The notes beneath the pieces were generated by a model, which was not told the DNA's origin, did no database searches, and saw nothing but the letters and a program-made list of their open reading frames with translations. DNA of 64,000 nt from Nitrospira sp. GTDB lineage: Bacteria > Nitrospirota > Nitrospiria > Nitrospirales > Nitrospiraceae. This document shows positions 26,385 to 35,466 of the stretch, one piece after another (position 1 is the stretch's first letter; every line of letters begins with the position of its first letter). The position numbers and the translations under genes were made by a program. The DNA lies in the NCBI GenBank assembly GCA_024331045.1, contig JANDJC010000010.1, positions 1 to 64,000 of the forward strand. The letters run 5' to 3'.

Positions 26385-27098
26385 ATGGCACGACTAGGGG
26401 TCAATATCGATCATGTGGCAACCTTGCGACAAGCCCGCGGGGGGACGGACCCTGACCCCTTGGCTGCTGCCGTGCTGGTCGAACTAGCCGGTGCCGACGG
26501 ATTGGTGGTTCACCTGCGCGAAGATCGCCGGCACATCCAAGATCGTGACCTTCAACTCCTCCGGGAAATCACCCGCACCAAACTGGATCTTGAAATGGCA
26601 GCAGATGAGACGATGGCCAAAATTGCCCTTGCGGTCAAACCCGATCTGGTCACCCTTGTACCTGAAAAACGGCAGGAACTGACCACGGAGGGAGGGCTGG
26701 ATGTCTCGGGGCACCGGGATCGAATCGAGCACATGGTCCAGTTACTCCACAATGGCGGAATCCCCGTCAGCCTCTTTATTGAACCGGACCTTCAACAGGT
26801 CAAGGCCGCACATAAAGTATCAGCGGACTTTGTGGAGCTCCACACGGGGCGCTATGCGAACGCTACGCGCTCCAAAGAGGCTGATGCCGAATTTGAGGCC
26901 ATTGCTCAAGCGGCCAAGTTGGCCTACAAGCTCGGCATGGGCGTCAACGCCGGGCATGGACTGAACTATCGGAACGTCAAGCGGTTGACCCATATTCCGG
27001 AAATCGTGGAATACAATATCGGCCACAGTATCGTTGCACGGGCTGTGTTCGTGGGCCTCCCACAGGCCGTCAAAGAAATGAAAGCATTACTTGGCTGA
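26385..27098 (+). CDS. pdxJ: Pyridoxine 5'-phosphate synthase
   Basis: It condenses 1-deoxyxylulose 5-phosphate with 3-amino-2-oxopropyl phosphate to form pyridoxine phosphate. The 237-residue TIM barrel starts MARLGVNIDHVATLRQARGG and has LREDRRHIQDRD, LVPEKRQELTTEGGLD and GVNAGHGLNYRN, all family signatures with the catalytic Glu and His. It is followed by nnr. In many bacteria acpS lies between these two; it is absent here. Confidence 0.97.
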   Translation: MARLGVNIDHVATLRQARGGTDPDPLAAAVLVELAGADGLVVHLREDRRHIQDRDLQLLREITRTKLDLEMAADETMAKIALAVKPDLVTLVPEKRQELTTEGGLDVSGHRDRIEHMVQLLHNGGIPVSLFIEPDLQQVKAAHKVSADFVELHTGRYANATRSKEADAEFEAIAQAAKLAYKLGMGVNAGHGLNYRNVKRLTHIPEIVEYNIGHSIVARAVFVGLPQAVKEMKALLG

Positions 27099-27156
27099 TC
27101 TCTCATCGTGACCTCGCCACACCACTTAACTTTGATCAAGGAGGCTGGAGCAGGCG

Positions 27157-28821
27157 ATGCCTCGTGGTACGACACGATCAGAGGTCGAAAAACTGTCGGA
27201 AACCGTGTCTCTCTCCTTTTTTGACACCAGCCCTTATGGCCAGAGGTCGAAGATGCTGAAGGTTGTGACCGGCGCACAAATGCAGGAACTCGATCGCCGC
27301 ACCATCGCTGAAGCTGGCCTTTCGGCAAAGGTCTTGATGGAGCGGGCCGGAACAGGGGTCGCCGCCGCAGTGCGGGAGACATTCGGTCCACTCAAAGGCA
27401 AGCAAATCACCGTGCTCTGCGGGAAAGGAAACAATGGAGGGGACGGCTTCGTCGCGGCCAGATTGCTTCATCAAGAGGGTGCCAACGTTCATGTTGTCAT
27501 GATGACCGCTCCCACTGAGCTGACCCCCGAGGCATCGTTCATGTACCGGCGGTTTGTTCGGGTGGCGGGGAAGAGTCGCGTTCATCTGTACACCTCTCCC
27601 ACTCAGATCCTTTCCCTCTTACAGGAAAGCGATGTGCTGATTGACGCCCTGCTGGGAACTGGCCTGACCTCCGAGGTCTCAGACCGTTATGCCGACCTCA
27701 TTGATTGCATCAACGAGGCGCACCGGCCTGTCGTCGCCGTCGATGTTCCGTCAGGCCTCCACGCTGACACCGGTCAAACGTTGGGGCGAGCCGTACAGGC
27801 CTCCATGACGGTTTCGTTTGGCTTACCTAAACTAGGGTTCTATCAAAAAGATGGGATCGACCTAACCGGTCAGGTCAGAATCGTGGATATCGGAATTCCT
27901 CCGGCCTTCGTGGACGCCATCAACAGTCGCGTTGCCTTGATTACACCATTGTTCGTGAGAGCGTCACTTCCCTTGCGCAAGGCTTCCAGCCATAAAGGAA
28001 CCTTTGGCCATGCCGGTATCATTGCCGGATCTCTCGGAAAGACCGGGGCAGCCGCCATGGCAGCGACAGCGGCATTGCGGGTCGGTGCCGGCCTTGTGAC
28101 GGTTGCAGTTCCTTCTAGCGTGAACGACATCCTCGAGTCCAAGCTGCTGGAGGCCATGACAGCCCCGATGCCTGAAACGAAGGCTCGAACCTTTTCGCGC
28201 ACCGCCTTTGATCGTCTCTCTACCTTTATTGCGGCCCGAACAGCGGTGGCTCTTGGCCCTGGGCTCTCAACCCACCCGGAGACAGTGGAGCTGGTGCAGG
28301 CGCTTGTTGGACAACTGGACCGCCCTTCTGTCCTTGACGCGGATGCTCTTAACGCTCTTGCGGGGCGGGCATCAGCATTGACGACGTGCAAAGTGCCACC
28401 CATTCTTACCCCTCATCCCGGAGAGATGGCTCGCTTGGAAACGCATGCGACGGCTCAAACGGTGAACTCTGACCGGCTGGGAATAGCGGTGGGGTTCGCC
28501 TGTGCTCGTGGGGTGTTCGTAGTCCTCAAGGGAGCGCGCACGGTTGTGGCTCGTCCCGATGGCACAGCCGCCATTTGTCCCACCGGCAACGCGGGCATGG
28601 CCACGGCGGGGACCGGCGACATCTTAACTGGCATGCTAGTCGGCCTCTTGGCGCAAGGAGTCCCACCATGGGAAGCTGCTTGCACTGCCACCTACCTCCA
28701 TGGCTGGGCCGGGGATTTGGCTGCCGCCGAAAAGGGGCAAGCTGGCCTGATTGCTCGGGATGTGCTGGAGAAAATTCCTGTGGTCCTCAAGATTGCCTAT
28801 GAATCGTCATCCGGCCACTAG
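27157..28821 (+). CDS. nnr: Bifunctional NAD(P)H-hydrate epimerase / ADP-dependent dehydratase
   Basis: It repairs hydrated NAD(P)H. The N-terminal NnrE domain has VTGAQMQELDRRT and GKGNNGGDGFVAARLL (about residues 90-105). The C-terminal NnrD kinase-like domain has HKGTFGHAGIIAGS, LTPHPGEMARL and the catalytic GTGDILTGMLVGLLAQG. The ATG at 27157 has GGAG six bases before it. A second ATG at 27253 (MLKVVTG) also has a plausible site and would give the more usual N-terminus, so 32 residues are uncertain. tsaE overlaps its end. Confidence 0.95.
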   Translation: MPRGTTRSEVEKLSETVSLSFFDTSPYGQRSKMLKVVTGAQMQELDRRTIAEAGLSAKVLMERAGTGVAAAVRETFGPLKGKQITVLCGKGNNGGDGFVAARLLHQEGANVHVVMMTAPTELTPEASFMYRRFVRVAGKSRVHLYTSPTQILSLLQESDVLIDALLGTGLTSEVSDRYADLIDCINEAHRPVVAVDVPSGLHADTGQTLGRAVQASMTVSFGLPKLGFYQKDGIDLTGQVRIVDIGIPPAFVDAINSRVALITPLFVRASLPLRKASSHKGTFGHAGIIAGSLGKTGAAAMAATAALRVGAGLVTVAVPSSVNDILESKLLEAMTAPMPETKARTFSRTAFDRLSTFIAARTAVALGPGLSTHPETVELVQALVGQLDRPSVLDADALNALAGRASALTTCKVPPILTPHPGEMARLETHATAQTVNSDRLGIAVGFACARGVFVVLKGARTVVARPDGTAAICPTGNAGMATAGTGDILTGMLVGLLAQGVPPWEAACTATYLHGWAGDLAAAEKGQAGLIARDVLEKIPVVLKIAYESSSGH

Positions 28822-29416
28822 GCCGCAGCGCCTCTTGACCAGCCACTCCCCTCGCTCTTCCTCTACGAAGAGGCCTCTCCACGGGATCGAGCTGGCTCTC
28901 TCCTCTCCAGCACAGACAGACGCTCTTGGGCGAGCACTCGGTCGAATCCTCAAAGGTGGTGATGTGCTCGCGTTGGTGGGAGAACTTGGCTCAGGCAAAA
29001 CGTCCTTGATTCGTGGCATTGCCGCTGGCCTGGGCATTGCCCGAAAGGCTGTCAGCAGTCCCACCTTTGTCCTGGCCCATGAATATCGAGGGCGACTCCC
29101 TTTGTTTCATCTGGATTTGTATCGCCTAAGAGAAGAGGCCGAAGCCGAAGAACGGGGCCTCTTTTCATATTTTTCTGTCGACGGCGTGACAGCCGTCGAG
29201 TGGGCGGATCGGTTTCCTGCCTTGCTGCCGCCAGATCATCTCAGGATTCACCTTGAGTACGGAACAGGCATGGGACGGCTAGTCCGCCTGACTGCCACCG
29301 GTCCCCGGTCATCCGATCTCCTTTTGCGGATGGGTCGGAGGCCGGCGGTTCGGTCACGTCGCCCCCAAACAACGTCTCCTCTACTGGTCAGCCGGAAAAA
29401 GGCGTCCACACGATGA
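28799..29416 (+). CDS. tsaE: tRNA threonylcarbamoyladenosine biosynthesis ATPase TsaE
   Basis: This ATPase helps TsaB-TsaD make t6A37 in tRNAs that read ANN codons. The 205-residue protein has the Walker A GELGSGKTSL, SSPTFVLAHEY, HLDLYRL and VEWADRF. The N-terminal 30 residues and the C-terminal basic tail (about 40 residues) go beyond the usual 150-residue core. The ATG overlaps the end of nnr by 23 bases, and the last four bases overlap the next gene. Confidence 0.92.
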   Translation: MNRHPATRPQRLLTSHSPRSSSTKRPLHGIELALSSPAQTDALGRALGRILKGGDVLALVGELGSGKTSLIRGIAAGLGIARKAVSSPTFVLAHEYRGRLPLFHLDLYRLREEAEAEERGLFSYFSVDGVTAVEWADRFPALLPPDHLRIHLEYGTGMGRLVRLTATGPRSSDLLLRMGRRPAVRSRRPQTTSPLLVSRKKASTR

Positions 29417-29760
29417 TTCGCCTCATCATTGTGGGGATTCTCCTGTTGTTATCACTTGCGTTCGTCTTGCAAAATCAGGAGCAGGAGGTGACGCTTCGCT
29501 ATTTCTTTGGTCTGCTAGAGGAATCCACACCAGTCTACAAGCCGATTCTGGCCGGATTTGTGGTTGGTCTGTTAGTGGCCGGCATTCTGCTGTTTCCCCC
29601 GTGGATCCGAGGGCGGATCGAATTGCGTCGTAAAACCAGAGCCCTTCAGGAAGCCGAAGTTGACTTGGAACGTCTTAGGCAATCGCTCGAAAAATTAACC
29701 GGACGGATTCCATCTTCTCCACCGTTTGAAGGTTCCGAGGAGCAGCCCGATGAGCGATGA
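29413..29760 (+). CDS. LapA-domain inner-membrane protein
   Basis: This 115-residue protein has two transmembrane segments (about residues 2-20 and 42-62) separated by a loop QNQEQEVTLRYFFG typical of the LapA/DUF1049 family, then a cytoplasmic coiled-coil-like tail. E. coli LapA acts in lipopolysaccharide assembly, but the role here is unknown. It overlaps tsaE by four bases (ATGA) and mutS by 11 bases, so the three genes are coupled. Confidence 0.85.
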   Translation: MIRLIIVGILLLLSLAFVLQNQEQEVTLRYFFGLLEESTPVYKPILAGFVVGLLVAGILLFPPWIRGRIELRRKTRALQEAEVDLERLRQSLEKLTGRIPSSPPFEGSEEQPDER

Positions 29761-32368
29761 GGAACTAACTCCCCTCATGCGCCAATACAAAGACATCAAG
29801 CGACGGTACCCCCACGCCCTTCTTTTTTTCCGCGTGGGGGATTTCTATGAAATGTTCTTTGAGGATGCAGAACTTGCATCACGACTACTCTCCATAACCC
29901 TCACGTCACGTGATAAGCAGAGTCCCCATCCGATCCCCCTCTGCGGCGTTCCTTATCATGCAGCGACCACGTATATCGCCAAACTCCTCAAGGAGGGCAA
30001 GACCGTCGCCCTCTGTGAACAAGTTGAGGATCCCAAACTGGCGAAAGGGCTCGTGCGTCGCGAGGTGGTTCGCGTGTTTACTCCTGGCACTCTCGTGGAG
30101 ACCGACTTCCTCTCTCCGAAGGAGCCAAACTATCTGTCCGCTCTGTCGTCGCATGCCGACCGTGGGCAGCAACGGTTGCTTGGCGTGGCCACCATCGAGG
30201 TCTCCACAGGAGAATTTTGGGTGACGGAGTTCCACGGCCCTCTTGCGATGCGACAGGCAATGGACGAGCTCGCACGGTTGGAGCCCCGTGAACTTCTGCT
30301 AACAAGCGCTCTCGCTTTAGAGGTTGCTCCCCGCCTTGGCCACGTTAAAGGAATTCGCCTCTGTGAAAAACCCTCGGCCTGGTTTGATCGGCAAACATCC
30401 CTCCATCTCCTGCGTGAGCACTTTCAAGTTCCGACCCTTGACGTTTTTGGTTGTCACGATCTCACGGTCAGCATCGAGGCGGCTGGAGCGATTCTCCAAT
30501 ATGTGCGGGAAACTCAGCCTGGTGCACTCTCATCACACATTCGGCGCCTCACCGTTCGCTGGCCGACCGATTCCATGCACCTGGATAGCCACACGATCAG
30601 CAACCTTGAGCTGCTGCGGCCGCTTGCTACATCGTCATCCGGAACAGCCTCCTCCACATCCGACTTACTCACCATCCTCGACCAGACCATGACGGCGATG
30701 GGAGCTCGCCTGCTGCGCGAATGGATTGTGAGACCTTTGCTGAACTGCGATCAGATTCGTTCACGATTGGAGGCGGTGGCGGAGTTAAAGGATCGCTGGG
30801 AAGACCGCCGTGCCATTCGCACTTGCCTTGCCGATGTGCAAGACGTGGCGCGCCTGACAAGCCGGATCGCGTTGAGATGCTGCACTCCCCGGGAGTTGCT
30901 TGGGTTAAAAAAGTCCTTGAGCGTGCTCCCGACCCTGATGGGGCTTCTCGCCCCCCTCCGCAGCAATCTCCTGGCCGATCTACGAGACTCTTTTGATGAC
31001 GGAAAGGATCTCCACGAGGTAATCGAACAGGCCATTCAGCCTGACGCTCCACCGTCGGTGCGTGACGGTAATGTGATCAAAGAGGGGTACCACCCAGGCA
31101 TCGATGAATTGCGGAAGGTCAGCAAGGAATGGAAGCAATGGCTTGCCGACCTCGAAAGTAAAGAACGGGCGAGGAGCGGCATCGATTCTTTGAAAGTCCG
31201 CTACAACCAGGTGTTCGGCTACTATATTGAGGTAACAAAGGCCAACCTCCATCGCGTACCGTCAGATTATGTGCGCAAGCAAACCCTGGTCAACGCGGAG
31301 CGGTTTGTCACTCCCGAATTGTCCTCGTTGGAAGAGAAGATCACCTCAGCAGAAGTCAAGCTGGCGGCACTAGAGCTAGAGGTCTTCGGAACCGTGCTCA
31401 ACCGAGTGGCGGAAGCGGTCTCTCGTTTGGAGCATATCGCGGCCCAGATAGCCTTACTGGATGTCATCAGCGCTCTTGCGGAGGCTGCAGCCCTGTATCG
31501 TTATACAAAGCCGATCGTTGATGAGGGAGGATCTATCCTGATTCGCGATGGGCGACACCCCGTTGTCGAGCAGCTTCGACACGACCGCCCCTTCGTGCCC
31601 AACGACGTGGTGCTCGACCAAGAAGAGAACCGGCTCATCATCCTGACGGGACCCAACATGGCGGGGAAAAGCACCTACCTTCGGCAAGTTGCCTTGATTG
31701 TGTTGATGGCCCAGATGGGAAGCTTTGTGCCGGCTAGTTTTGCTCACATTGGAATAGTAGATCGCATTTTCACCCGCGTGGGCGCCTCGGACAGTCTCGC
31801 TGAAGGGTTAAGCACTTTCATGGTGGAGATGGTGGAAACCGCGCATATCCTTCATCATGCATCGCCTCGCAGTCTTATTCTCTTGGACGAAGTCGGTCGC
31901 GGAACCAGCACCTACGACGGATTGAGCATTGCCTGGGCCGTTGCGGAATACATTCATGACCGAAGGAAATTGGGTGCCCGCACATTGTTCGCCACTCACT
32001 ACCATGAGCTGGCTCAACTCGCTTCTCAGCAGAATGGCATCAAGAACTATCGTGTGGCGGTGCAGGAACGGGACGAGGACGTCGTCTTCCTCTATAAAAT
32101 TGTCGAGGGGGGCGCTGACCGCAGTTACGGCATCCACGTTGCCAAACTAGCAGGACTTCCCGATTGCGTCATTAAGCGAGCCATTGACATTTTAGCTCAG
32201 CTTGAGGAACCAGAATCCTCCGCCTGCAGCCGTCTCGATGGCAAATCCGGCGGTCAAACCCGGCCTGTTACCCCGCTGAAGGTCGCGCCCAGCCCTGCCA
32301 ATGAATGTCAGATGGACTTGTTTCCTGAAACGTTCCCCCCTTCTTCTGTCCGCCCAGTGGATGGGTGA
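29750..32368 (+). CDS. mutS: DNA mismatch repair protein MutS
   Basis: It recognises mismatches and small loops. The 872-residue protein has the mismatch-reading motif FFRVGDFYEMF (about residues 28-38), connector, lever and clamp domains, the Walker A GPNMAGKSTYLRQ near residue 630 and the ABC signature region ending LLDEVGRGTSTYDG, then a C-terminal tail. The ATG at 29750 has GAGGAG seven bases before it and fits the family start MSDEELTPLMRQY; the longer frame from 29726 does not. Confidence 0.97.
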   Translation: MSDEELTPLMRQYKDIKRRYPHALLFFRVGDFYEMFFEDAELASRLLSITLTSRDKQSPHPIPLCGVPYHAATTYIAKLLKEGKTVALCEQVEDPKLAKGLVRREVVRVFTPGTLVETDFLSPKEPNYLSALSSHADRGQQRLLGVATIEVSTGEFWVTEFHGPLAMRQAMDELARLEPRELLLTSALALEVAPRLGHVKGIRLCEKPSAWFDRQTSLHLLREHFQVPTLDVFGCHDLTVSIEAAGAILQYVRETQPGALSSHIRRLTVRWPTDSMHLDSHTISNLELLRPLATSSSGTASSTSDLLTILDQTMTAMGARLLREWIVRPLLNCDQIRSRLEAVAELKDRWEDRRAIRTCLADVQDVARLTSRIALRCCTPRELLGLKKSLSVLPTLMGLLAPLRSNLLADLRDSFDDGKDLHEVIEQAIQPDAPPSVRDGNVIKEGYHPGIDELRKVSKEWKQWLADLESKERARSGIDSLKVRYNQVFGYYIEVTKANLHRVPSDYVRKQTLVNAERFVTPELSSLEEKITSAEVKLAALELEVFGTVLNRVAEAVSRLEHIAAQIALLDVISALAEAAALYRYTKPIVDEGGSILIRDGRHPVVEQLRHDRPFVPNDVVLDQEENRLIILTGPNMAGKSTYLRQVALIVLMAQMGSFVPASFAHIGIVDRIFTRVGASDSLAEGLSTFMVEMVETAHILHHASPRSLILLDEVGRGTSTYDGLSIAWAVAEYIHDRRKLGARTLFATHYHELAQLASQQNGIKNYRVAVQERDEDVVFLYKIVEGGADRSYGIHVAKLAGLPDCVIKRAIDILAQLEEPESSACSRLDGKSGGQTRPVTPLKVAPSPANECQMDLFPETFPPSSVRPVDG

Positions 32369-32402
32369 TTCGCTCATTCTCACCCTACGCGGTCACAATG
32401 AA

Positions 32403-32445
32403 ACGGCGACCGTTCCTCCGAGGGGAACGATCGCCGTCTTTTCTT
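32403..32445 (+). terminator. Intrinsic terminator of mutS
   Basis: A 13-base-pair hairpin, ACGGCGA and CGTTCC pairing with GGAACG and TCGCCGT around one C/A mismatch, with a seven-base loop, is followed by CTTTTCTT. It lies between convergent genes and may also stop transcription from the minus strand. Confidence 0.88.
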
Positions 32446-32464
32446 GCAAGCCTGCTCCTGTGCC

Positions 32465-33124
32465 TTAGTGAGGACGATTGTATTGGGCTGTCCACGGAAT
32501 CAATCCCCCGATCGGTTTCCCACCGGGGAGCATCACGTCATATTGCATAACCGGCTCGCCGTTAGCTGTATTCAAGGCCGATTTCGCAGTGGCACAGGTG
32601 GGCTCAAACTCATGTTTCCCCTGGCATTCCTTCAACCGAAGTGCCGAGATACTCAACGTTTTCCCCGGCGCCCCCGTCACCTCAGGAATTTTCTTGACCG
32701 ATAGAATCACTCGATGGTTCTGCTCCTTTTCAACGGCGACGAATTCTATTAGATCCGCCGTGCTGCTTGGGGGCACTTCCTTCGCCGCCGCTGGGCCGGC
32801 ATGGGGCCTTGCCATTTTCTTGAGCTCTTCCCACGCCCCCTTTTCCGCATAGAACTTAAGCGTTTTCCCAGGATGAACCTTTTGCCACCAGAGACCACTT
32901 TCGGCATTGCCTCCATACACAGCAATGTTGATCCAGACCGCTTCATCATAGGGATCAAGGATAATAACACGTCCCTGGAGGGTGGTCGGCTGGCTCATAT
33001 CTCCCCATTCAAACCTCTCCTGAAATGACTCAATGGCCAATGTCGTCGAGGTCGACACAGCCAAAACCGCCAGCACTGCCCCCACGGCGACGAGCACTCT
33101 TCCTTGTTTTATTAATCTCGTCAT
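32465..33124 (-). CDS. Exported protein of unknown function
   Basis: I do not recognise this 219-residue protein. An N-terminal signal peptide (basic MTRLIKQGR, then a hydrophobic stretch and TTLA-IES) suggests export. The mature part starts with FERFEWGDM-like acidic and aromatic sequence, then TTLQGRVIILDPYDEAVWINI, and later two cysteines (KECQGKHEFEPTCATAK) that could form a disulfide. The ATG at 33124 is preferred because the hydrophobic core then starts at a normal distance. Its neighbour 33211-33726 also has a signal peptide and an LQGRV motif, so the two may work together. Confidence 0.8.
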   Translation of the reverse strand: MTRLIKQGRVLVAVGAVLAVLAVSTSTTLAIESFQERFEWGDMSQPTTLQGRVIILDPYDEAVWINIAVYGGNAESGLWWQKVHPGKTLKFYAEKGAWEELKKMARPHAGPAAAKEVPPSSTADLIEFVAVEKEQNHRVILSVKKIPEVTGAPGKTLSISALRLKECQGKHEFEPTCATAKSALNTANGEPVMQYDVMLPGGKPIGGLIPWTAQYNRPH

Positions 33125-33210
33125 TGTCACCTGTTCCTCCTTCATAGGGCCAGCACACAGGGCCCCACATGCAGCGAGTGATGGTTGGTCTCCTTATTTG
33201 TTGGTCTTCG

Positions 33211-33726
33211 TTAGTCTTTCAACACCTTGAAGCCGGTAATCGTCCGACCGTCCAGCGTTACTTCCATCGCGACGAGTTCTTGTGAAGCCTTAATGATCTT
33301 ATCCATCAAAGCCTTGTCCTTGACTGCAAGGCGGACCGTGGTGGCGGCATGGTACCACCCTGAATAGGGATTATTCTTTTCCACTCCTCCGACAAACCCC
33401 CATGCACAACACGTAAACAACGGATCGGGAGGCTTCACATCCAACATGGTTGAGGAACGGCCTGAAGGTGTACCAGAGGCAGGCTCTCCGGAGTTCCAAT
33501 ACTGAATCCCGAAAAGAAGCTCTCCATCAGGATTGTCAGCCCACTGTGACCACACCCGACCCTGCAATGTCTTCACAGGACCTTCGGCCTTTAACGGCTT
33601 CCCTCCCACAATAGCGTCAGCAATGCCGATCTTTTCAACACTTCCATCAGCCGATACCAGTTCAGCCTTCATCAGATTGGCTGCCAGGCATGCTCCAATG
33701 GCAGCGAACACCAGTGCCCTTTTCAT
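33211..33726 (-). CDS. Exported protein of unknown function with LQGRV motif
   Basis: This is a 171-residue protein with a short signal peptide (MKRALVFAAIGACLAANLMKAE). The mature part has KTLQGRVWSQWADNPDGELLFGIQYW, resembling the TTLQGRV segment of the neighbouring exported protein, a FTCCAWGF double cysteine, and a C-terminal DGRTITGFKVLKD. GGAGG precedes the ATG by five bases. It is upstream of, and on the same strand as, the other exported protein, 86 bases away, probably one transcript. No function is suggested. Confidence 0.8.
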   Translation of the reverse strand: MKRALVFAAIGACLAANLMKAELVSADGSVEKIGIADAIVGGKPLKAEGPVKTLQGRVWSQWADNPDGELLFGIQYWNSGEPASGTPSGRSSTMLDVKPPDPLFTCCAWGFVGGVEKNNPYSGWYHAATTVRLAVKDKALMDKIIKASQELVAMEVTLDGRTITGFKVLKD

Positions 33727-34167
33727 TGTATCCCTCCTTCAAGAGAGTGTCGGTCACTCGACTTTTTCCCTGTACACTTGTTGACGCCTTGTACTCTTTG
33801 ATCGGATCGTCGATCTTTCCTTATGAGTGCAGGCGCGGCATTCACCTGTTACCTATTATTTTCTTTGAGCGTGAACTGGACCATTTTTGCTTTGCTGTCC
33901 TGTCCTTCGCTTCCAGCTTAAAAACGCTTCTTCCCCTCCGTAAAAAAAGAAGGGGGCTCTTTCCCGTGACCTACGTGGCGCGGAAAACGGTACTCAAGAG
34001 CAGCCCCGATGTCAAGAAATTGTTTCTGCCCCCCATCAGGAGCCCCCGTCGTCTGCCATCGATGAGGGCAACCATACCATTAGAACAAACGCGAAATCAA
34101 CGTGTTAGATTTACTGGCCCCGATCGCCTCACTGTCTTCCCTGCCAGATGAACATTCCGCGGCTGTG
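33727..34167. other. Non-coding gap
   Basis: I see no convincing gene. There is a widely spaced inverted repeat GGGGGCTC (about 33954) / GAGCCCCC (about 34041) and several A- or T-rich runs. A 153-codon plus-strand frame (33690-34151) begins inside the antisense of the preceding gene and looks spurious. Confidence 0.5.
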
Positions 34168-35466
34168 TTATGCCTTCAAGGCAGTCACCAGACGTGGAGC
34201 AAGGGGCCCGAGGCAGGTAATGGCCAGAGTCTTTTCGTTGAGCAACTCTTGGGCAACCGATACCACCTGTGTTTGAGAAATGGCGTCAATGTGGACCAGA
34301 ATTTCCTCGAGACTCATATGTTGACCAGTGATCATCTCATCTTTCGCTAGCTTGTTCATCCGACTGTGAGAGCTTTCAAGACTCAGCATCAGGCTGCCCT
34401 TCATCTGCTCCTTCGTACGCCGCAGCTCCTCCTTTTCAACCCCCTGGGTCGCAATCTTTCTGATCTCTCGTCGGATGAGATCCAACACCCGTTCCACTTC
34501 CTGCGCTCTGGTTCCGGCGTAGATGGTGATGGTCCCACAATCGGAATAACTGGAAAGGAATGAATAAATCGAATAGACGAGCCCCCGCTTTTCTCGCACC
34601 TCTTGGAAAAGGCGCGAACTCACCGTTCCGCCCAGCATGTTATTAAGGGCATAGGCGGCGAAGCGGTCCTTGTGGCCAGCAGCAACTCCCTTGAGCCCCA
34701 CACACACATGCACCTGCTCCAGTGGCTTCCGCTGGACGATCACCCCACCGCAAATTTCCGGCGGCCAGCGTCCGTGGCCGTTGGTGTTGACGACTGCTTC
34801 CGAAGGGGAATACGTCCCAAAGAGCCGGTCGACCATTGTGTCAAGGCCGCGCTGATCGAAATTTCCGGCCACCGCAAGCACCATTTCTTGCGGCCGGTAC
34901 CGTAGCTCGAAGTAGCGACGTAAATCGTCCCGCCGCAGGCGGGCGATGGTGGACTCCTGGCCCAGCACCGGCCGGCCAAGCGGGTGACGGCCCATCATCA
35001 ATGCCGTATGGATCTCCTGAGCCAAATCCTCCGGGTCGTCCTGCACCATGCGAATCTCTTCCAGCACGACCTGTTTTTCTTTTTCAATCTCCCGCGCTCC
35101 AAGCCGTGAATGAAACAAAATGTCCGCGAGGAGCTCAAGCGCCCGGGGCAGATGTTGATCGAGCACTTTGACATAGAAGGTCGTCGTCTCGCGCGTGGTG
35201 AAGGCGTTCATTTCACCTCCGATTGCATCAATCTCGCGAGAAATGTCGGCGGCCGAACGGGTTTTCGTTCCCTTGAACAACATGTGCTCAAGAAAATGGG
35301 AATAGCCCGCTTCGGAAGGGGCTTCATCGCGCGAGCCGGTGTTGACCCACATGCCAACCGTCACCGACTTGAGCGTGGGGATCTGTTCGGTCACGAGCCG
35401 AATCCCGTTGTCCAGGAAGCGCTTGCGATAGAGAGAAGAGACGACCTGCCGCTTATCGCTTCGCAC
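34168..35466 (-). CDS. M16-family zinc peptidase (processing-peptidase-like)
   Basis: This is a PqqL/YmxG-type metallopeptidase of about 432 residues. The inverted zinc motif HFLEH (HxxEH) lies near residues 57-61, followed by MLFKGT and a downstream glutamate cluster (EKEKQVVLEEIRM); an inactive M16 C domain follows, with RGLVYSIYSF. It has no signal peptide. GTG 35466 is chosen: AAGGTG lies six bases ahead and it overlaps the pnp end by 14 bases. The longest frame starts at 35499. M16 peptidases commonly follow pnp in bacteria. The substrate is unknown. Confidence 0.88.
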   Translation of the reverse strand: MRSDKRQVVSSLYRKRFLDNGIRLVTEQIPTLKSVTVGMWVNTGSRDEAPSEAGYSHFLEHMLFKGTKTRSAADISREIDAIGGEMNAFTTRETTTFYVKVLDQHLPRALELLADILFHSRLGAREIEKEKQVVLEEIRMVQDDPEDLAQEIHTALMMGRHPLGRPVLGQESTIARLRRDDLRRYFELRYRPQEMVLAVAGNFDQRGLDTMVDRLFGTYSPSEAVVNTNGHGRWPPEICGGVIVQRKPLEQVHVCVGLKGVAAGHKDRFAAYALNNMLGGTVSSRLFQEVREKRGLVYSIYSFLSSYSDCGTITIYAGTRAQEVERVLDLIRREIRKIATQGVEKEELRRTKEQMKGSLMLSLESSHSRMNKLAKDEMITGQHMSLEEILVHIDAISQTQVVSVAQELLNEKTLAITCLGPLAPRLVTALKA

